Position numbers and translations under genes: made by a program
The notes under the pieces: model-generated
The model's database searches: none
What the model was told of the DNA's origin: nothing
Seen by the model: the letters and a program-made list of their open reading frames with translations, nothing else
Assembly: GCF_000336675.1 (NCBI RefSeq)
Contig: NZ_AOMB01000042.1
Location: forward strand, 1-64,000
Length of the DNA stretch: 64,000 nt
Direction of reading: 5' to 3'
Source: Halococcus hamelinensis 100A6
GTDB taxonomy: Archaea > Halobacteriota > Halobacteria > Halobacteriales > Halococcaceae
In this document: piece after piece, positions 26,592 through 35,166 of the stretch
Layout: each line of letters begins with the position of its first letter
How positions within the stretch are numbered: the first letter of the stretch is position 1

Positions 26592-27790
26592 CAGCTCATC
26601 ACCTCCGCGTGGGCGACGACCTCGCCGCGCACCCGGGCCCCCGTGTGGAGGTGTGCACCGGGCCCCACGAGGGTTCCCGGTTCGAAGCCGACCATCCCGC
26701 CCGCGGTGACGCGGTCGGCGACCACCGCGCCGAGCTGGCGGTCCTCGAACACCCGCCTGCCGACGCGGACGTCCGCCGGTCCGCCGGGGACGATGCTCCC
26801 CGCACCCAGCGTGACGTCCTCACCGACCACGCAGTCCAGCACCGTGCTCCCCGGCCCGATCCGGGTGTCCGAATCTAATACCGTGCGCTCGACCGTGGCG
26901 TTCGCCTCGACGGTGACGTTCCGCCCGACGGCGACGTTCGGTCCGACGACCGCACCCGGGCCGACCTCGCAGTCCGGCCCGACGACCACCGGGGCCTGGA
27001 GGGTGGCGTCGTCGTGGACCAGCGCCGTCTCGTCGACCCAGACGCCCTGCTCGCGGACGGGCTCGTCGACCCGGCCGCGGGCGAGGATCTCCCGGGTCAC
27101 GGTGAGGAGGTCCCACGGGTAGGTGGCGTGTGGCGAGAGGCCGTCGACCCGGACCCCCCGGACGTCCTCGCCGTCGTCGATGAGGCGCGCGAGGGTGTCG
27201 GTGAGCTGGAGTTCGCCGTCGCGGCGCTCGGTCTCGCCGATGGCGTCGAAGATCGAGGTCCGGAAGGCGTAGACGCCGGCGTTGATCAGGCGGTAGTCGT
27301 CGGAGTCGGGCTTCTCGACGAGCTTCTCGATCCGGCCCTCCGAGAGCGCGACCGCACCGTAGCGCCTGGCGTCGCGGTGTTCGAGCACGCCGAGCGTGGC
27401 GGCGGCGTCGGGGTAGGTCTCGAACTCCGCCACCACGTCTTGGACCAGGCCGGATTCGATGACCCGGTCGCCGTTCACCAGCAGGAACGGCTCGTCGACG
27501 GCCGGCTCGGCGCAGCGCAGGGCGTGACCGCTGCCGAGCTGTTTCTCCTGGGCGACGTACTCGATCGGGACGTCGCGGTAGGTCGGGCCGAAGTGTTCTT
27601 GCACCCGGTCGCGCTTGTAACCGATCACGACCGCGAGGTCCTCGACCCCGGCGTCGATCAGTGCATCGAAGACGTACTCGAGGACGGGCCTGTTCGCCGC
27701 GGGCAACATGGGCTTCGGGCGGTTGTGCGTCAGCGGGCGCAGCCGGTTGCCCTCGCCGGCCGCGAGAACCACGGCGGTGCGAATGCTCAT
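26591..27790 (-). CDS. Bifunctional sugar-1-P nucleotidylyltransferase/acetyltransferase (GlmU-like)
   Basis: This 399-aa protein has an N-terminal nucleotidyltransferase domain (LAAGEGNRLRPLTHNRPK) and a C-terminal left-handed beta-helix of hexapeptide repeats (from VVVGPDCEVGPGAVVGPN on). It resembles archaeal GlmU-like enzymes that acetylate glucosamine-1-phosphate and transfer UMP. Its TGA overlaps the glmS ATG by 1 nt. Related archaeal enzymes may instead be glucose-1-phosphate thymidylyl/uridylyltransferases, so the exact product is inferred from coupling to glmS. Confidence 0.88.
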   Translation of the reverse strand: MSIRTAVVLAAGEGNRLRPLTHNRPKPMLPAANRPVLEYVFDALIDAGVEDLAVVIGYKRDRVQEHFGPTYRDVPIEYVAQEKQLGSGHALRCAEPAVDEPFLLVNGDRVIESGLVQDVVAEFETYPDAAATLGVLEHRDARRYGAVALSEGRIEKLVEKPDSDDYRLINAGVYAFRTSIFDAIGETERRDGELQLTDTLARLIDDGEDVRGVRVDGLSPHATYPWDLLTVTREILARGRVDEPVREQGVWVDETALVHDDATLQAPVVVGPDCEVGPGAVVGPNVAVGRNVTVEANATVERTVLDSDTRIGPGSTVLDCVVGEDVTLGAGSIVPGGPADVRVGRRVFEDRQLGAVVADRVTAGGMVGFEPGTLVGPGAHLHTGARVRGEVVAHAEVMS

Positions 27791-28012
27791 CGATCCATCA
27801 ATCCATGCCGATCGGCTTCAACGTTCTGGGCACGTCCGGGCGTGATGGTATCCCGAATGGACGATCGTTGTGGAATCGGCGGTCGAGGAGGCGCATCGAC
27901 GTTTCGCCACCCGAGATGGCGCTCGACCCGGAGAAGCGACCGGGTGCGGGCGACCCGTCCGGTCGCGCGGCGACGAACAGACCTAACCACGGGCCGTTCG
28001 TACCGCGGCGCG

Positions 28013-28291
28013 ATGACCGACGACACCGTCCGCGTCTGGCTGGTCGAGCGCACTTTCGCGGAGGACCTCCCGAACCTCATCGTCTTGACCTACGCGACGC
28101 CCGACGGCGAGCGCGACTACCGGAAGGAACGCGCGCTCCAGATGCCCGGCGGCGGGGGTCGCGAGACCACCGCGGCGCTCGACGTCGACCCCGACAATCT
28201 CGGGGACGTCTCGGACCCCGAGACGCGCGAGCGCTACGCCACGGAGGCCGCCCGGATGGCCGAGGAGTACGACCCCGACGAAGCGGTCTGA
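28013..28291 (+). CDS. Small haloarchaeal protein, unknown function
   Basis: This 92-aa acidic protein starts MTDDTVRVWLVERTFAED. It contains a short beta hairpin region LIVLTYATPDGERDY and a helical tail ARMAEEYDPDEAV. No membrane segment or motif is seen. The ATG at 28013 is chosen because the long upstream open frame is a shadow of the GlmU-like gene. It converges with the RaSEA gene, ending 14 nt from it. Confidence 0.75.
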   Translation: MTDDTVRVWLVERTFAEDLPNLIVLTYATPDGERDYRKERALQMPGGGGRETTAALDVDPDNLGDVSDPETRERYATEAARMAEEYDPDEAV

Positions 28292-28305
28292 AGGAGAGGG
28301 CCGAC

Positions 28306-29376
28306 TCAGTTCGTCAGCGGCATCCCGTAGCTCGTCTCGCGCTCCATCACCACGTTCCAGGTCGCCTCGCACTCACAGGAGACCTGATCGAAGACGGTCG
28401 GGTCCTGGCGGAGGTCGAAGTCCTTGATAGCCGTCTGGACGTGGTCGTCGCACTCCCCGCAATTGTGGGGGCCGCGGTCCGAGCCGTGGCCGACGGGGTC
28501 GGAGATCACGATGGCGTCGGCGTCGGCGGTCTCGCGGAGGACCTCGGCCACCGACCAGAGCCACGGCGGGCGGTAGCCGCCGTCGTGGTAGAGCTCCTCG
28601 ACCATCGTGTGACGCTGGACGTTACAGGGGTTCATCGACACGGTATGGGCGTACTCGGCACACCGCTCGACCGAGGAGATCATGTCGGTGACGGCCTCCG
28701 ATTCGGTGAGGAAGGGCGGTTTCATCAGGAGGTAGGCTTTGATCCCGACGCCCGCGTCCGCGGCGCGCTCGCTCGCCGCGACGAAGTCGTCGAAATCGAA
28801 GTACTTGTTGACGCAGTCGTGGCGAACTCTATCCGTGGCGGTTTCGAGGCCCACCGCGACGTCGACCGCGAGCCCCTTTTCGGTGAAGTCGGCGAGGCGC
28901 TCGGGTCGGACGAAATCGGGCAGGGATTCGAGCACGATCCGCTCGCGGTCGGCGAACGCCTCGGCGACCGCCTCCCGGGCCGCGGCGGGCACCTCGCGCT
29001 CGTCGAGGAAGCTCCCCGAGGTGTAGATCTTGATCAGCGGGCAGGGTTCGTCGGCGTTCTCGCGTTCGTGTTCGAGGCAGGCGTTCAACTGGTCGACGAG
29101 CGCTTCGTGCGGGACGGTGCCGCCCTCGACGGATTCGGCGACGTAGCCGCACATCGTACAGCCGCCGGCGCGCGCCCAGCGACAGCCGCCGGTGTTCAGA
29201 ATGATCGTCAGCGACTGGCGCACGCCGTCGGGCGTGTTGTCCTCGTCGACCCAGACCCGCGTGGGTTCGTGGGGGTCGTAGGTCCGGTCGTTGCGCGCGC
29301 GGATCTCGCGCATCGCGGCGTTGTGGGCGTCCATCCCACGTCCGGACTCGTAGACCTCCGGCGATGGCTGGCTCAT
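28306..29376 (-). CDS. Archaeosine biosynthesis radical SAM protein RaSEA
   Basis: This 356-aa radical SAM enzyme acts with ArcS in making archaeosine (G+15) in archaeal tRNA. The cluster cysteines are C65, C73 and C76 in GGCRWARAGGCTMCGY, an unusual spacing typical of this family. The C-terminal region has HNCGECDDH and SCECEATW, likely a metal or tRNA-binding module. Length is as expected. An ArcS/TgtA partner is not in the window. Confidence 0.92.
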   Translation of the reverse strand: MSQPSPEVYESGRGMDAHNAAMREIRARNDRTYDPHEPTRVWVDEDNTPDGVRQSLTIILNTGGCRWARAGGCTMCGYVAESVEGGTVPHEALVDQLNACLEHERENADEPCPLIKIYTSGSFLDEREVPAAAREAVAEAFADRERIVLESLPDFVRPERLADFTEKGLAVDVAVGLETATDRVRHDCVNKYFDFDDFVAASERAADAGVGIKAYLLMKPPFLTESEAVTDMISSVERCAEYAHTVSMNPCNVQRHTMVEELYHDGGYRPPWLWSVAEVLRETADADAIVISDPVGHGSDRGPHNCGECDDHVQTAIKDFDLRQDPTVFDQVSCECEATWNVVMERETSYGMPLTN

Positions 29377-29584
29377 TGAGTGGGAAAGGAAGTCAGCGCG
29401 AAAAGCGGCTTCGGTCCGTACGGCGAACGTTCGAATCGCAGATCAGCAACGAACACTCGCCGTATCATCGAGATGGCGAATAGCTTGACTGAGGTTCTCT
29501 ATCATCCTCAGGGTGAGCTCGGTTGAGAAACCAGCGGCTTCTGGTCTGTTAGCCTTCCCCAATGGAGTGCAGGCGATGCGAGTG
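29377..29584. other. Lower-GC spacer, possible mobile-element scar
   Basis: This 208-nt spacer is visibly richer in A and T than its surroundings. No gene is supported. One short imperfect hairpin, ACCAG-CGGCTT-CTGGT, lies at about 29531-29546 and recalls the end hairpins of IS200/IS605-type elements, but no transposase or matching second end is present. A short minus-strand frame crossing it looks spurious. Confidence 0.35.
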
Positions 29585-29989
29585 TCATCCCCCCATTCGG
29601 AACTCCCGATCGACAGTCAACAACGTCGCCGCGGTCAGCAGAAGAGTAGCAAGCGGAACAACCACCGCTCCGAAGCTGAATAAAGTAGCTACCGAAAGTA
29701 CAGAGATTACTATAGCGAATCCCCAAACGGCCCACAGCATCTCATTCCATGCTACGTACCCAGCCCCAAACGAGAGTCCGATAAGGACGATCGACCAGAT
29801 CATGAAAGTTGGTGCATTCTCGGCGGCAAGCGGTGCGCTATCTGAGAAGAGATAGGGAAGCACAGATGTGACTATCAAATAGCTTGCACCCAATAGACCG
29901 AAAACCCCAGCAAGGACCCCGATCGCTCTACTGCTAAGACTAAGCCACGAACCCCTGCTCCGTTGTTCGTTGTCGTACGACATAGGCAT
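29585..29989 (-). CDS. Four-helix membrane protein, unknown function
   Basis: This 134-aa protein starts MPMSYDNEQRSRGSWLSLSS; a start two codons later (29983) is equally possible. Four hydrophobic segments are visible: AIGVLAGVFGLLGASYLIV, APTFMIWSIVLIGLSFGAGY, MLWAVWGFAIVISVLSVATL and VVVPLATLLLTAATLL. The end is short and polar (TVDREFRMGG). Base composition is lower-GC than the neighbours, suggesting recent arrival. The frame is open upstream into a VanZ-like remnant, which is not considered part of the protein. Confidence 0.65.
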   Translation of the reverse strand: MPMSYDNEQRSRGSWLSLSSRAIGVLAGVFGLLGASYLIVTSVLPYLFSDSAPLAAENAPTFMIWSIVLIGLSFGAGYVAWNEMLWAVWGFAIVISVLSVATLFSFGAVVVPLATLLLTAATLLTVDREFRMGG

Positions 29990-30009
29990 ATCATACGGAC
30001 GTATGTTCG

Positions 30010-30165
30010 ATTTGGTGATAAGTTTTCTGTGGAGATCAATTCGATGATCGCGTCCAACGGATCCACGGACGGTCTCGATACTGATGCCGTAGAGCAACGT
30101 GACGACGACCACGAGCAAGAGGAGAGAAAGCGCCCGCCTCCTCCGGATGAGACCCTCGGGTTTTC
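30010..30165 (-). pseudogene. VanZ-like gene remnant
   Basis: Translation on the minus strand gives VVVTLLYGISIETVRGSVGR, clearly like the VVVTSLYGGGIEVVQGFVGR segment of the intact VanZ-family gene at 30.7-31.1 kb. The following conserved aspartate region appears only after a frame change (VDPLDAIIELISTENL). The N-terminal helices and the last helix are missing. The half-size EamA gene lies between this fragment and the intact copy. It is read as a decayed paralogue. Confidence 0.55.
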
Positions 30166-30169
30166 CTCG

Positions 30170-30595
30170 CTATCGAGCGACCAGAACCACGCCAACGACC
30201 GCGAACGCGATACCGACGGCTCTCGTTATCGTGATCGCCTCCCCGAGCACGCCCATACTGATGATGGCTGCAACGACGAAGTACATGGCACCGAGCGTCG
30301 AGACGACCGTCGTGGAGCCCTGAGCGAACCCCATGTACATCGAGATGAGGCCGATCCCGGTGAACAACCCAGCCACGCCGGCGAGCATCCCTCCCCTCGC
30401 AGTCACGGCGAGCGATGCGTCCGAGACGACGACGAACCCGACCGCGAGGAGGCCAGCCGTCAGATACGAGATGGCGGCCGCGGTTCTGGGGTCGATCGAT
30501 TCCGATGCAGCGTTGCCCACGACGATCCAGATCCCCCACGCCACCATCGTAATCGAGCCGAACAAGACGGCCGAATTCATCTCTGCGAATTCCAT
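30170..30595 (-). CDS. Half-size EamA membrane protein
   Basis: This 141-aa protein has about five transmembrane helices, a single EamA repeat. It begins MEFAEMNSAVLFGSITMVAW; a second ATG five codons on (30580) could be the true start. Segments include GMLAGVAGLFTGIGLISMYM and VSTLGAMYFVVAAIISMGVL, like DMT exporters. It may function as a dimer. It sits between the intact VanZ gene and the VanZ remnant. Confidence 0.82.
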   Translation of the reverse strand: MEFAEMNSAVLFGSITMVAWGIWIVVGNAASESIDPRTAAAISYLTAGLLAVGFVVVSDASLAVTARGGMLAGVAGLFTGIGLISMYMGFAQGSTTVVSTLGAMYFVVAAIISMGVLGEAITITRAVGIAFAVVGVVLVAR

Positions 30596-30670
30596 CTGTG
30601 TGACCCTCGTCTCGCGTCCCTAAGCCACTTCGTCATGCCGCCGCGACTCGGGCACTCACTGAGGAGGGAA

Positions 30671-31060
30671 TCACCGTTCCGTCCACACCCGGCGTTGCAA
30701 CGCCCGATCGAAGCCAATGGCGAGCGCCACGCCGACGATCGCGCCGAGGACGTCCGCACCCCAGTCGAGCAGGGAGGGGTCGCGACCGACGAAGCCCTGG
30801 ACGACCTCGATCCCGCCGCCGTAGAGCGACGTGACGACGACCGCGAGCGCGGCCACCCCGACCCAGCGCTGCCCTGGCGCGAGCGCGAACGCCAGCGCGC
30901 CACCGAGGCAGAGATACGCGAACGCGTGCGTGTACTTGTCGGCCCCGACGAGGCCGAACGGGCCGAGGGTGGTTTCACCCCCGGGAAGCGGAACGACCGA
31001 CCCCGCGAGGACGACGACGGCGAGGACGACCACGAGGAGCCAGCGATAGCGGCGGTCCAT
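30671..31060 (-). CDS. VanZ family protein
   Basis: This 129-aa membrane protein has four helices and the VanZ signature: DKYTHAFAYLCLGG after the first helix and IEVVQGFVGRDPSLLDWGAD before the last. It starts MDRRYRWLLVVVLAVVV. Function in Archaea is unknown; bacterial VanZ affects teicoplanin sensitivity, which has no meaning here. A decayed partial copy lies 0.5 kb downstream. Confidence 0.88.
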   Translation of the reverse strand: MDRRYRWLLVVVLAVVVLAGSVVPLPGGETTLGPFGLVGADKYTHAFAYLCLGGALAFALAPGQRWVGVAALAVVVTSLYGGGIEVVQGFVGRDPSLLDWGADVLGAIVGVALAIGFDRALQRRVWTER

Positions 31061-31114
31061 AGGACACCCGCACTGGGACGCGAGGAGGAACTTTCGGATC
31101 CGATCCAGCCCACC

Positions 31115-31780
31115 TCACTCGACCGCCGCGAGCGTCTCCCGGATCGCGTCGAGATACGACTCGGAGGAGTAGCCGAGCCGCGGGATCCAGATCTCCTGGT
31201 AGGAGGGATGGAGGACCGGCACGAGGGTCGTCTCCAGACCGGGGAGCGAAACGGGGTCGAGGACCGAGTCGACGAACCCGTCGAGTTCCCGGTCGTCGGT
31301 GGCGAGCAGGCTCGTCGTGGCGTGTTTTCCGGTGGCGACCACCGCTCGAGGGTCGACCTCGTGGATCTCCGCTTCGAGATACGGCCGACAGTTCTCGTGT
31401 TCGTCGTCCGTGGGTTCGCGGTTCGAGCCCTCGCCGTCCGAGGGAAAGCACTTCACGGCGTTGGTGTAGTAGCACTCGTCGCCGTAGCCGATCTCGGCCA
31501 TCAGGTCCCGAATTTTCCGCCCGGAGTGGCGTGCGGTGTAGGCCATCCCGGTCCAGTTGCCGCCCTTCCAGCGGTCGGCTTCGGGGGTGCCCGCGCCGGG
31601 TGCCTCGCCCACGACCACGAGTTCGGCATCGAGCGGGCCGTTGCCCCACGAGATGCACTCGCGGGCCTCGACCAGCGTGGGGCACCGCCGGCAGTCGGCG
31701 GCGAGCGGGTGCTTCGCGTCGGGGTCGGGATACTCGGCCACGCCGGCCCTACTGCGGGCGGTGATTTGAGTCTGGTCCAC
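31115..31780 (-). CDS. Uracil-DNA glycosylase family protein with Fe-S cysteines
   Basis: This 221-aa protein has the family 4-like UDG layout. The base-excision motif is GEAPGAG at residues 58-64 and the second motif is HPSY at 191-194. Four cysteines at residues 30, 33, 111 and 131 have the spacing of the family 4 iron-sulfur cluster. It would remove uracil from deaminated DNA. The start is a GTG; the divergent ileS gene begins 57 nt away. A less common family branch is possible because motif A has the insertion TPEADRWKGG. Confidence 0.85.
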   Translation of the reverse strand: MDQTQITARSRAGVAEYPDPDAKHPLAADCRRCPTLVEARECISWGNGPLDAELVVVGEAPGAGTPEADRWKGGNWTGMAYTARHSGRKIRDLMAEIGYGDECYYTNAVKCFPSDGEGSNREPTDDEHENCRPYLEAEIHEVDPRAVVATGKHATTSLLATDDRELDGFVDSVLDPVSLPGLETTLVPVLHPSYQEIWIPRLGYSSESYLDAIRETLAAVE

Positions 31781-31807
31781 GACGGATGGATCTGCACAAC
31801 CAATCAG

Positions 31808-31815
31808 TCTTTAGG
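31808..31815 (+). promoter_or_regulatory. TATA box of ileS, leaderless
   Basis: TCTTTAGG sits 22-29 nt upstream of the ileS ATG at 31837. The distance predicts that transcription begins at or next to the start codon, the common haloarchaeal leaderless arrangement. Confidence 0.5.
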
Positions 31816-31836
31816 CCCCGACCGGATAGTCGCGCC

Positions 31837-34800
31837 ATGAGCAGGTTCGAGGACGTCGCGGAGCGGTACGACCCCGACGCGGTCGAGGAGCGGGTGTTCG
31901 ACTACTGGGACGAAGTCGACGCCTACGAGAAAACCAAGGAGCACCGCGCCGACGCCGAACCCTTCTTCTTCGTCGACGGCCCGCCGTACACCTCCGGGGC
32001 GGCCCACATGGGCACGACCTGGAACAAGACCCTGAAGGACGCCTACATCCGCTGGCACCGGATGCGCGGCTACGACGTCACCGATAGACCAGGTTACGAC
32101 ATGCACGGCCTCCCCATCGAGACCCGGGTGGAGGAGAACCTCGGCTTCGAGAACAAGAAGGACATCGAGGAGTTCGGGATGGAGCCCTTCATCGAGGCCT
32201 GTAAGGAGTACGCCGACGAGCAGCTAGAGGGCCTCCAGAGCGACTTCAGGTCCTTCGGCGTCTGGATGGACTGGGAGAACCCCTATCGGACGGTGAACCC
32301 CGAGTACATGGAGGCGGCGTGGTGGGCGTTCGGCGAGGCCGCGGATCGAGGGCTCGTCGAGCAGGGCAAACGCTCGATCACCCAGTGTCCCCGGTGTGAG
32401 ACCGCCATCGCGAAGAACGAGGTCGAGTACCACGAGGTCGAGGACCCCTCCATATATGTGAAGTTCCCCCTCGCCGACCGCGAGGGCAGCCTCGTGATCT
32501 GGACGACGACCCCGTGGACGATCCCCGCGAACACCTTCGTCGCGGTCGACGAGGACGTCGAGTACCTGAAAGTTCAAGCGGAGAAGAGCGAGGCGCGAAG
32601 CGGCGAAGCCGCGGCGCAGGACGGCGAGAGCGAGGTGCTCTACCTCGCCGACGGCGTGGTCGAGGACGTCCTGGAGAAGGGTGGATACGACGACTACGAA
32701 GTAGTGGACGAACTGGCCGGCGAGGAGCTGCTCGGCTGGGAGTACGAGCGGCCGCTGGCGGACGTCCTCCCCGAGCGCGACGAGACCGAGGGTGCCTTCG
32801 AGGTCTATCACGCCGACTACGTCGAGGTCGACAGGACAGGACTGGTTCACTCCGCACCCGGTCACGGTCAGGAGGACTTCGAGCGCGGTTCGGAACTCGA
32901 CCTCCCGGTCTTCTGCCCGGTCGGCGGCGACGGGGTCTACCTCGACGGCGCGGGCAAGTACGCCGGCGAGTTCGTTCGCGACGCGAACGAGGCGATCATC
33001 GCGGACCTCGACGAACGGGGTGCGCTGCTCGCCGAGGAGACCTACACCCACGACTACGGCCAGTGCTGGCGGTGCGATACGGACATCGTCTTCCTCGCCA
33101 CCGACCAGTGGTTCGTGACGGTGACGGACGTCAAGGAGGAGATGCTCGCGAACATCGAGGACTCCGAGTGGTACCCCCCGGAGGCCCGCGACGGCCGCTT
33201 CCGGGACTTCGTGGAGGGTTCGCCCGACTGGAACGCCTCGCGCCAGCGCTACTGGGGGATCCCGATCCCGATCTGGACCCCGGAGGACTGGGCCGGCGGG
33301 ATGGACGAAGTGATCGTGGTCGCCACCCGCGAAGAGCTCGCCGAGCGCGTCGATCAGACTGTGGACCCCGAGACGGTGGACCTCCACCGCCCGACCGTCG
33401 ACGACCTGACCATCACCGAGGACGGGAAGACGTACACCCGCGTGCCCGACGTCTTCGACGTCTGGCTCGACTCGGCGGTGGCCTCGTGGGGCACGCTCGA
33501 CTACCCCGAAGAGCAGGAGGCGTTCGAGGAGCTCTGGCCGGCCGACCTCATCATGGAGGCCCACGACCAGACCCGTGGCTGGTTCTGGTCACAGCTCGCG
33601 ATGGGGACCACGGCGCTCGGGGAGGTCCCCTACGAGCAGGTGTTGATGCACGGCTACGCCAACATGCCCGACGGCCGCGGGATGTCGAAGTCGAAGGGGA
33701 TCACCGTCGACCCCGGCGAGGTCATCGAGAAGTACGGGACGGACCCGATGCGGCTGTTCCTGCTCTCGGTGACCCCGCAGGGCGACGACATGCGCTTCTC
33801 GTGGGAGGAGACCGAGACCATGCAGCGCACCCTCAACATCCTCTGGAACGTCTTTCGGTTCCCGCTGCCGTACATGCGTCTCGACGGCTTCGAGCCGAGC
33901 GTTGCGCCGGAGGCGCAACGGAGTGGAGGCGGCGAAGCCGCCGAAACGAGTCTCGACGACGTTTCCCTCGAACTAGAGGACGAGTGGGTGCTCTCGCGGC
34001 TCCAGACCGTGGAGGCCGAGATGACCGAGGGCTGGGAGGACTTCCGGCAGGACCGGGCGCTCAACGCCCTGCTCGATTTCGTCGTCGAGGACGTCTCGCG
34101 CTTTTACGTCCAGAGCGTGCGCGAGCGGATGTGGGAGGAGGCCGACAGCGACTCGAAGCGGGCGGCCTACGCCACCTTCTACGAGGTGCTCTCGGAGGTC
34201 GTCGCGTTGCTCGCGCCCTACGCGCCGTTCGTCGCCGAATCCATGTACGGCACACTCACCGGCGACGACGGCTTCGACACCGTCCACATGCGCGACTGGC
34301 CCGAACCCGACGAAACCTATCGAAACCCGGACCTCGAACGCGAGGTGGCGGTGGCTCGCGGCGTCGAGGAGGCCGGCTCGGCGGCGCGCCAGCAGGCCGA
34401 ACGCAAGCTTCGGTGGCCCGTCACCCGCGTCGTCGTCGACACCGAGAGCGGGGCGGTCGCCGACGCGGTGCGCTCGCGCTCGGCGATGGTCGAGGACCGC
34501 CTCAACGCCCGCACCGTCGAGATCGTCGGCCCCGACGAGCAGTGGGCCGAACTCCGCTACAGCGCCGAGGCCGACATGTCGGTGCTCGGTCCCGCGTTCG
34601 GCGAGCAAGCCGGCGAGGTGATGACCGCGCTCAACGAGGCCCGGATCGAGGAACCCACGCTGGCGGCGCTCGAAGACGCGGTGGCCGACGCGCTCGGCGA
34701 GTCGGTCGAGGTCACCGACGAGATGGTCGAGTTCGTGGTCGAACTCCCCGACGACGTGGCGGGCGCGGCGTTCGATGCCGAGGGCGGCGGCACCGTCTAC

Positions 34801-35097
34801 GTCGACACCGCGCTCACCGAGGCGATCGAGAGCGAGGGCTACGCACGCGACGTCATCCGGCGCGTCCAGGAGATGCGCAAGGAGCTCGACCTCGACCTCG
34901 AAGCCCGGATCCGACTCGACCTCGATATCGCCGACGACCGGGTCGCCGACCTCGTCCGCGAGCACGAAGCGCTCATCAAGACCGAAGTTCGCGCCGAGGA
35001 GCTCGGCGAGGTGGCGGACGGCCACCGGCGCGAGTGGGAGGTCGAGGATACCACCGTGGAGATCGCCATCGAGCCGCTCGTGGAAGCCCAGGCGTAG
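31837..35097 (+). CDS. ileS: Isoleucyl-tRNA synthetase
   Basis: This 1086-aa class I synthetase has the HIGH-type motif as AAHMGTTWNK near residue 57 and the KMSKS loop as GMSKSKGITVDP near 620. The editing domain includes TTTPWTIPANTF. The C-terminal anticodon-binding part follows EDEWVLSRLQ. Two low-complexity stretches, around residues 248-268 and 686-708, are encoded by short perfect hairpins (32600-32612, 33900-33920, 33928-33942) with GAA or GGA loops, like those in nearby spacers. Start ATG fits the TATA box. Confidence 0.96.
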   Translation: MSRFEDVAERYDPDAVEERVFDYWDEVDAYEKTKEHRADAEPFFFVDGPPYTSGAAHMGTTWNKTLKDAYIRWHRMRGYDVTDRPGYDMHGLPIETRVEENLGFENKKDIEEFGMEPFIEACKEYADEQLEGLQSDFRSFGVWMDWENPYRTVNPEYMEAAWWAFGEAADRGLVEQGKRSITQCPRCETAIAKNEVEYHEVEDPSIYVKFPLADREGSLVIWTTTPWTIPANTFVAVDEDVEYLKVQAEKSEARSGEAAAQDGESEVLYLADGVVEDVLEKGGYDDYEVVDELAGEELLGWEYERPLADVLPERDETEGAFEVYHADYVEVDRTGLVHSAPGHGQEDFERGSELDLPVFCPVGGDGVYLDGAGKYAGEFVRDANEAIIADLDERGALLAEETYTHDYGQCWRCDTDIVFLATDQWFVTVTDVKEEMLANIEDSEWYPPEARDGRFRDFVEGSPDWNASRQRYWGIPIPIWTPEDWAGGMDEVIVVATREELAERVDQTVDPETVDLHRPTVDDLTITEDGKTYTRVPDVFDVWLDSAVASWGTLDYPEEQEAFEELWPADLIMEAHDQTRGWFWSQLAMGTTALGEVPYEQVLMHGYANMPDGRGMSKSKGITVDPGEVIEKYGTDPMRLFLLSVTPQGDDMRFSWEETETMQRTLNILWNVFRFPLPYMRLDGFEPSVAPEAQRSGGGEAAETSLDDVSLELEDEWVLSRLQTVEAEMTEGWEDFRQDRALNALLDFVVEDVSRFYVQSVRERMWEEADSDSKRAAYATFYEVLSEVVALLAPYAPFVAESMYGTLTGDDGFDTVHMRDWPEPDETYRNPDLEREVAVARGVEEAGSAARQQAERKLRWPVTRVVVDTESGAVADAVRSRSAMVEDRLNARTVEIVGPDEQWAELRYSAEADMSVLGPAFGEQAGEVMTALNEARIEEPTLAALEDAVADALGESVEVTDEMVEFVVELPDDVAGAAFDAEGGGTVYVDTALTEAIESEGYARDVIRRVQEMRKELDLDLEARIRLDLDIADDRVADLVREHEALIKTEVRAEELGEVADGHRREWEVEDTTVEIAIEPLVEAQA

Positions 35098-35166
35098 GCC
35101 GCCGTCGCGGGAACCTCGACCGGTTCGTCGAATTTTCGAAAGTTCGGAAAAGCAGCGAGCAGGTTC

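Noticed and set aside
29508-29735. 75-codon minus-strand ORF in the low-GC spacer
   Set aside because: It has no recognisable domain, overlaps the membrane protein gene in another frame and partly translates a short hairpin.
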